From NCBI GenBank assembly GCA_963649625.1, contig CAVJIP010000103.1:1-7851 (forward strand): 7,851 nucleotides of DNA. The letters run 5' to 3'. The position numbers and the translations under genes were made by a program. Position 1 is the first letter of the stretch, and the number at the start of each line of letters is the position of its first letter. This stretch comes from HGM13006 sp963649625. Its GTDB lineage: Bacteria; Bacillota; Clostridia; Oscillospirales; Oscillospiraceae. Positions 5,219 to 7,851 of this stretch are shown here, in pieces. The notes under the pieces are model-generated. The model saw only the letters and a program-made list of their open reading frames with translations, had not been told where the DNA came from and made no database searches.

Positions 5219-7036
5219 TCAGGGCGGTGGGGGTGCGCCGTCCGGAGGCGGCCCCGGGTTCCCGGCGGGCATGGCGGAGACGTCGCCGCTGAGATACCGC
5301 TCATAGGCATCCTGGTAGCAGGCCGTCACCTGGTCTATGCCCATCTCCTGAATCCGGGCCACATAGGCGTCAAATTCGGAAAGGTTCCGGTTTCCAATGA
5401 CAAATTCCAACACCGACTGCTCAATGTAGGTCTTGATGTCCCCATAGAACTGGTTTACCTTGTCGGATTCCTCCGTGTTGAGACTGGTGGAGCCGATGCC
5501 CCGGCCTACGGTAAGATTACTGGTCCAAATCTCACTGGCCGCCTTCTGGGCGGGGGTGTAGCCGGACTGCTCCCGTGTCTCGTCCCGATAGAAGGGGCCC
5601 CGGTCCAGGCAGTACATAAACAGGGCCACCGTGGTGGACATATCCGGGTTGTTCAGCACCAGGTCGGTAAACACCGGCATCTGGTTTTCGTCAAAGCGGA
5701 AGCTCTCCCCCTCCAGGCCGTAGTTACACAGCAGTGCCCCCTCATCGGTGTACATATAGTTGCACCACTGCATCAGCAGCTCCGGGTACTGGCACTGGCT
5801 GGAAATTGACCAGGGTGTGGCCGCCGTATAGCTCCGCTCCTCCTTGAAGGGAATGGTATCCCCAGGCTTCGGCACAAAGTCAGCCACCGCCGTCAGATTA
5901 AACTTCGGGTCGTTGGAGGAATTTTGCAGGGTGGCGATATACGTCACCTCGCCATAGAACACTCCGCAGCGGTCCGCCAGGATAATGTCCGTGGGCGGGT
6001 TCTGGAAGTCCGGATAGGACATGAAATCATGCCAAATCAGCCCCTCTGCGTACCAGTCGTGTACCATGGTCAGGTATTCCTTAAACTCCGGCTGAATGGG
6101 CCCGTACAGGAGCTTGTCATCCACCTGATAGAAGGGCTCGCTCATGGCGGCATCCGCCACCAGACCGTTGATGCCATAGCCCTGCACCAGGCCGTTATTG
6201 ATGCCCGTGGCCGCATAGTTTAGGGCCAGGGGTGCATCGGCGTTCTTCTGGTCCTTGAACGCCTTGAGCACATCGTGGAGCTGGTCGTAGGTCTCCGGGG
6301 GCTCCAGTCCCAGCTCCTCCAGCCAGTCCTGGCGGATCAGGGGGCCGAAGGTCTGGGTGGCCTCGGTCTGCATACTCAGCTGGGGCATACCTGCCAGCCA
6401 GCCGCTGTCTGTCAGGGCATTGGGCACGGCATCCGGGTATTTCTCCATGAGCTTGCAGATTTGGGGGGTCAGCTCCTCCGTAAGATAGGGCAGGTGGTCA
6501 ATGAGGATTTCATCCGCAATGGCCGCCTCGCCGCCGTTGGTGTAGAGGGTGGTGGCGTTGGAGATTATGTCCGACAGGTCATTGGAGGCCACCATCAGAT
6601 TAAATTTCTCCGACTCCGTGTCCGGGTTCACCACCGTAAAGGTCAGGTTCACCCCGGTTCGGGTGGCCAGCTCATTCCACAGGGCACAGTCATTTCCAAT
6701 GTCCTCGGTGATTTTCAGCACGTTGGGATTCACGCCCATCCACATGGTCACATTCACAGGCTCCCGGGTCAGGGGGAGCTCCACATTGCCCAGGGGATTG
6801 GCAGGCCATCCGGCCGTCTGCCCCTGGGAGTCAGTCTCTGCCTGGGAGGCCGGCTCCATTTGGGAGGCCGGGGCGGCAGGCTCCGTCTGGGTGGCCGGGG
6901 CCGCCGACGGTTCCTCCACCGACATGGTCTGGGCCGGTGCCGCGCCGGAGGAGGCCGTATCTTTGCCGCAGGCCGCCATCAGCCCCAGCAGGGCCAGCGC
7001 CAAAAGCAGGGACAATATCCGGGTATTCTTTTTCAT
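5219..7036 (-). CDS. Extracellular solute-binding lipoprotein (ABC-type, LplA-like)
   Basis: A 605-residue lipoprotein expected to sit on the outer face of the membrane and deliver a solute to an ABC importer. Residues 1-22 are a signal peptide (MKKNTRILS, a Leu/Ala-rich core, then LMAA before lipid-modified Cys23). A low-complexity Ala/Pro/Gln/Glu/Ser linker follows (24-80), including repeated A-S/T-Q-x-E units (47-71). The binding domain runs from about 92 (VNVTMWMGVNPN) and has the Trp/Tyr-rich, TYDQLHDVLKAFKDQ-like helices seen in the long LplA/YtcQ-type family 1 proteins, which often bind sugars or oligosaccharides. The end is a Pro-rich tail (593-605). The ATG at 7036 has AGGAG seven bases upstream. 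An upstream in-frame TTG at 7117 is rejected because it coincides with the -35 box. The gene stands alone with its own promoter and terminator; no permease is in view, so it must share one encoded elsewhere. The ligand is unknown. Confidence 0.87.
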   Translation of the reverse strand: MKKNTRILSLLLALALLGLMAACGKDTASSGAAPAQTMSVEEPSAAPATQTEPAAPASQMEPASQAETDSQGQTAGWPANPLGNVELPLTREPVNVTMWMGVNPNVLKITEDIGNDCALWNELATRTGVNLTFTVVNPDTESEKFNLMVASNDLSDIISNATTLYTNGGEAAIADEILIDHLPYLTEELTPQICKLMEKYPDAVPNALTDSGWLAGMPQLSMQTEATQTFGPLIRQDWLEELGLEPPETYDQLHDVLKAFKDQKNADAPLALNYAATGINNGLVQGYGINGLVADAAMSEPFYQVDDKLLYGPIQPEFKEYLTMVHDWYAEGLIWHDFMSYPDFQNPPTDIILADRCGVFYGEVTYIATLQNSSNDPKFNLTAVADFVPKPGDTIPFKEERSYTAATPWSISSQCQYPELLMQWCNYMYTDEGALLCNYGLEGESFRFDENQMPVFTDLVLNNPDMSTTVALFMYCLDRGPFYRDETREQSGYTPAQKAASEIWTSNLTVGRGIGSTSLNTEESDKVNQFYGDIKTYIEQSVLEFVIGNRNLSEFDAYVARIQEMGIDQVTACYQDAYERYLSGDVSAMPAGNPGPPPDGAPPPP

Positions 7037-7088
7037 TTTCGCTCTCCTTTCCAGCCGAAATCCTTGGAAGACAGGTTCCAACAGCTTT

Positions 7089-7117
7089 AGTATAGAGAGT
7101 GGACGGACACGGCTCAA
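7089..7117 (-). promoter_or_regulatory. Promoter of the solute-binding lipoprotein gene
   Basis: On the minus strand, TTGAGC (7117-7112) and TATACT (7094-7089) are separated by exactly 17 bases, a strong vegetative-type promoter. Transcription should start near 7082, giving a leader of about 45 bases to the ATG at 7036. Confidence 0.8.
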
Positions 7118-7135
7118 GGGTCAAATTCCAACCAT

Positions 7136-7193
7136 AGGTATCAATTCTGCAAGAGAGTGCGCTTTTGCAAGTTCGATGCAAGAAATGATACCT
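7136..7193 (-). promoter_or_regulatory. Candidate activator-binding region: CTTGCA repeats within a dyad
   Basis: Upstream of the lipoprotein promoter, AGGTATCA (7136-7143) and TGATACCT (7186-7193) form an inverted repeat. Pairing continues inward for seven more base pairs past one mismatch and one bulge. Within it, read on the minus strand, CTTGCA occurs three times (7182-7177, 7171-7166, 7153-7148), the first two starting 11 bases apart. The block lies about 54 to 111 bases upstream of the predicted start, where activators usually bind. Direct repeats with an 11-base period are typical of OmpR/PhoB-class response regulators; AraC-type regulators are another option. No regulator gene is in view, so this is inferred. 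Confidence 0.5.
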
Positions 7194-7219
7194 GTTTCCC
7201 CGGGTGCGTCCCCGGAAAA

Positions 7220-7254
7220 GGGCAAAGCCCAGGCCGCCCGAAGGGGACGGCCTG
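7220..7254 (-). terminator. Probable terminator after the FAD-protein gene
   Basis: CAGGCCG (7230-7236) pairs with CGGCCTG (7248-7254), extended inward by CCC/GGG with a single bulged base and a GAAG loop. On the minus strand it leads into a second short stem (GGGC-TTT-GCCC, 7230-7220) followed by TTTT. It lies 18 bases past the stop of the FAD-protein gene and before the lipoprotein control region, so it should separate the two transcripts. The T-run is short, so read-through is possible. Confidence 0.6.
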
Positions 7255-7272
7255 AGCTGTTTGAATCTATAC

Positions 7273-7851
7273 TTAGTCCTCAGGATCAATGAACTCGTCG
7301 GAGTCCATGTAGGCAACCGCCTCCATACCGGCGATACGGCCGGAGTTGATGGCGTAGGACATGGTGGAGCCGGGATGATAGAAGCAGTAGGAATCCGCAA
7401 ACACGGTGGCAGTGTCGGTGCCGCAGGCGTAGAAGCCGGGCATGGGATCCAGCTCCGTATTGAGCACCTGCATATTCTCGTTGACCTGAATGCCGCCCAG
7501 GGAGCCGTAGCCGGAGGGGAAGTGGCGGGCCACATAGTAGGGGCCCTTCAGCAGAGGCTTGAGGAACTTGGCAGGCTTGGTGAACTGCCAGTCGTAGCCG
7601 GCCTGCTCCCCATTGCACATGGCGTTGTATTCCTCGATGGTCTTTTTCAGGTTCTCCAGGTTTACGCCGGTCTTTTCGGCGATCTCCTCAATGGTCTGGC
7701 ACTCGAAGAAGTTGTGCTCCTGGTTGTCGGCGCCGTAGGAGACCTCCTTGTCCTCGCTGGCAAAGACGGAGTTGCCGCCGGCAGACTGGGCCCCGGAGAA
7801 GTACAGCTCCTTCTCACGCTCCCAGTTGTCCAGGTTGGTGATGCCGTGATG
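7273..7851 (-). CDS. FAD-binding fumarate-reductase-like oxidoreductase, C-terminal part
   Basis: The last 192 codons of a gene that enters from the right edge; the reading frame is open from 7851 to the TAA at 7275-7273. The end matches the FAD-binding/capping region of the fumarate reductase/flavocytochrome c/KstD superfamily: an IEEIAEKTGVNLENLKKTIE helix pair (residues about 54-73), GPYYVARHFPSGYGSLGGIQ (103-122), VNENMQVLN, PGFYACGTD (138-146) and NSGRIAGMEA (169-178), the last two contacting FAD. The family reduces or dehydrogenates C-C bonds next to carbonyl or carboxyl groups. The usual fumarate reductase residues are missing: the His-His-Thr-Met-Gly-Gly position reads SGYGSLGG, and the Gly-Ala-Asn-Arg-Leu-Gly position reads YCFYHPGS. 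A different substrate is therefore likely. A terminator follows 18 bases downstream, so this is the last gene of its unit. Whether the full protein has a signal peptide or FMN/heme domain cannot be seen. Confidence 0.85.
   Translation of the reverse strand, partial: HHGITNLDNWEREKELYFSGAQSAGGNSVFASEDKEVSYGADNQEHNFFECQTIEEIAEKTGVNLENLKKTIEEYNAMCNGEQAGYDWQFTKPAKFLKPLLKGPYYVARHFPSGYGSLGGIQVNENMQVLNTELDPMPGFYACGTDTATVFADSYCFYHPGSTMSYAINSGRIAGMEAVAYMDSDEFIDPED

Noticed and set aside
7037..7117. Upstream TTG start adding 27 residues to the lipoprotein
   Set aside because: The TTG is part of the -35 box, the -10 box lies inside the extension, and the extension would bury the clean signal peptide. 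The ATG at 7036 has a good ribosome site.
6275..7292. Plus-strand open frames opposite the lipoprotein N-terminus (271 and 247 codons)
   Set aside because: Gly/Arg- or Ser/Ala-rich translations mirror the repetitive linker codons of the real gene, have no domain, and cross its promoter and signal peptide.

Overview
The window looks like chromosomal DNA from a moderately high-GC anaerobic Firmicute, most likely a gut Oscillospiraceae/Clostridia-type bacterium. This rests on AGGGAG/AAAGGAG ribosome sites, TTGAnn-17-TAnAnT promoters, a CBS-domain family II pyrophosphatase, an LplA-type solute-binding lipoprotein, and iron-sulfur flavoproteins of anaerobic type. No marker gene fixes the genus. 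There are six protein genes, two of them cut by the window edges. No RNA gene, insertion sequence or CRISPR array was seen.

Left part (1-3282, all minus strand): a probable operon transcribed right to left. A good promoter (3254-3282) drives a 719-residue flavoprotein that fuses a NuoG/hydrogenase-type N-terminus (2Fe-2S, His-Cys3 4Fe-4S and two further 4Fe-4S motifs) to a GltD-type FAD/NAD(P) module. Fifteen bases later comes a 225-residue protein equivalent to only the C-terminal iron-sulfur end of NuoF/HydB. It has altered cluster ligands and an odd Pro/Gly/Arg tail. After 104 bases holding two back-to-back hairpins, an amidohydrolase begins and runs off the left edge. The first two proteins probably form an electron-transfer complex between NAD(P)H and an unseen partner. 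The amidohydrolase suggests a link to breakdown of a cyclic amide or similar compound, but this is only inference.

Middle (3283-5206): a 318-base divergent intergenic region with promoters on both strands, then a plus-strand CBS/DRTGG-domain manganese-dependent inorganic pyrophosphatase, probably a housekeeping gene unrelated to its neighbours. It ends in a perfect 23-bp inverted repeat that fills most of the 72-base gap to the convergent gene and probably terminates both.

Right part (5219-7851, minus strand): a solitary extracellular solute-binding lipoprotein, with no permease in view. It has its own strong promoter (7089-7117) and, just upstream, an array of CTTGCA direct repeats inside a larger dyad that looks like an activator site. 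Upstream again are a terminator and the C-terminal 192 residues of a fumarate-reductase-like FAD protein that lacks the usual catalytic His/Arg motifs. The most notable points are the stripped-down, ligand-altered NuoF-like partner of the NuoG-GltD fusion and the upstream control region of the lipoprotein gene.
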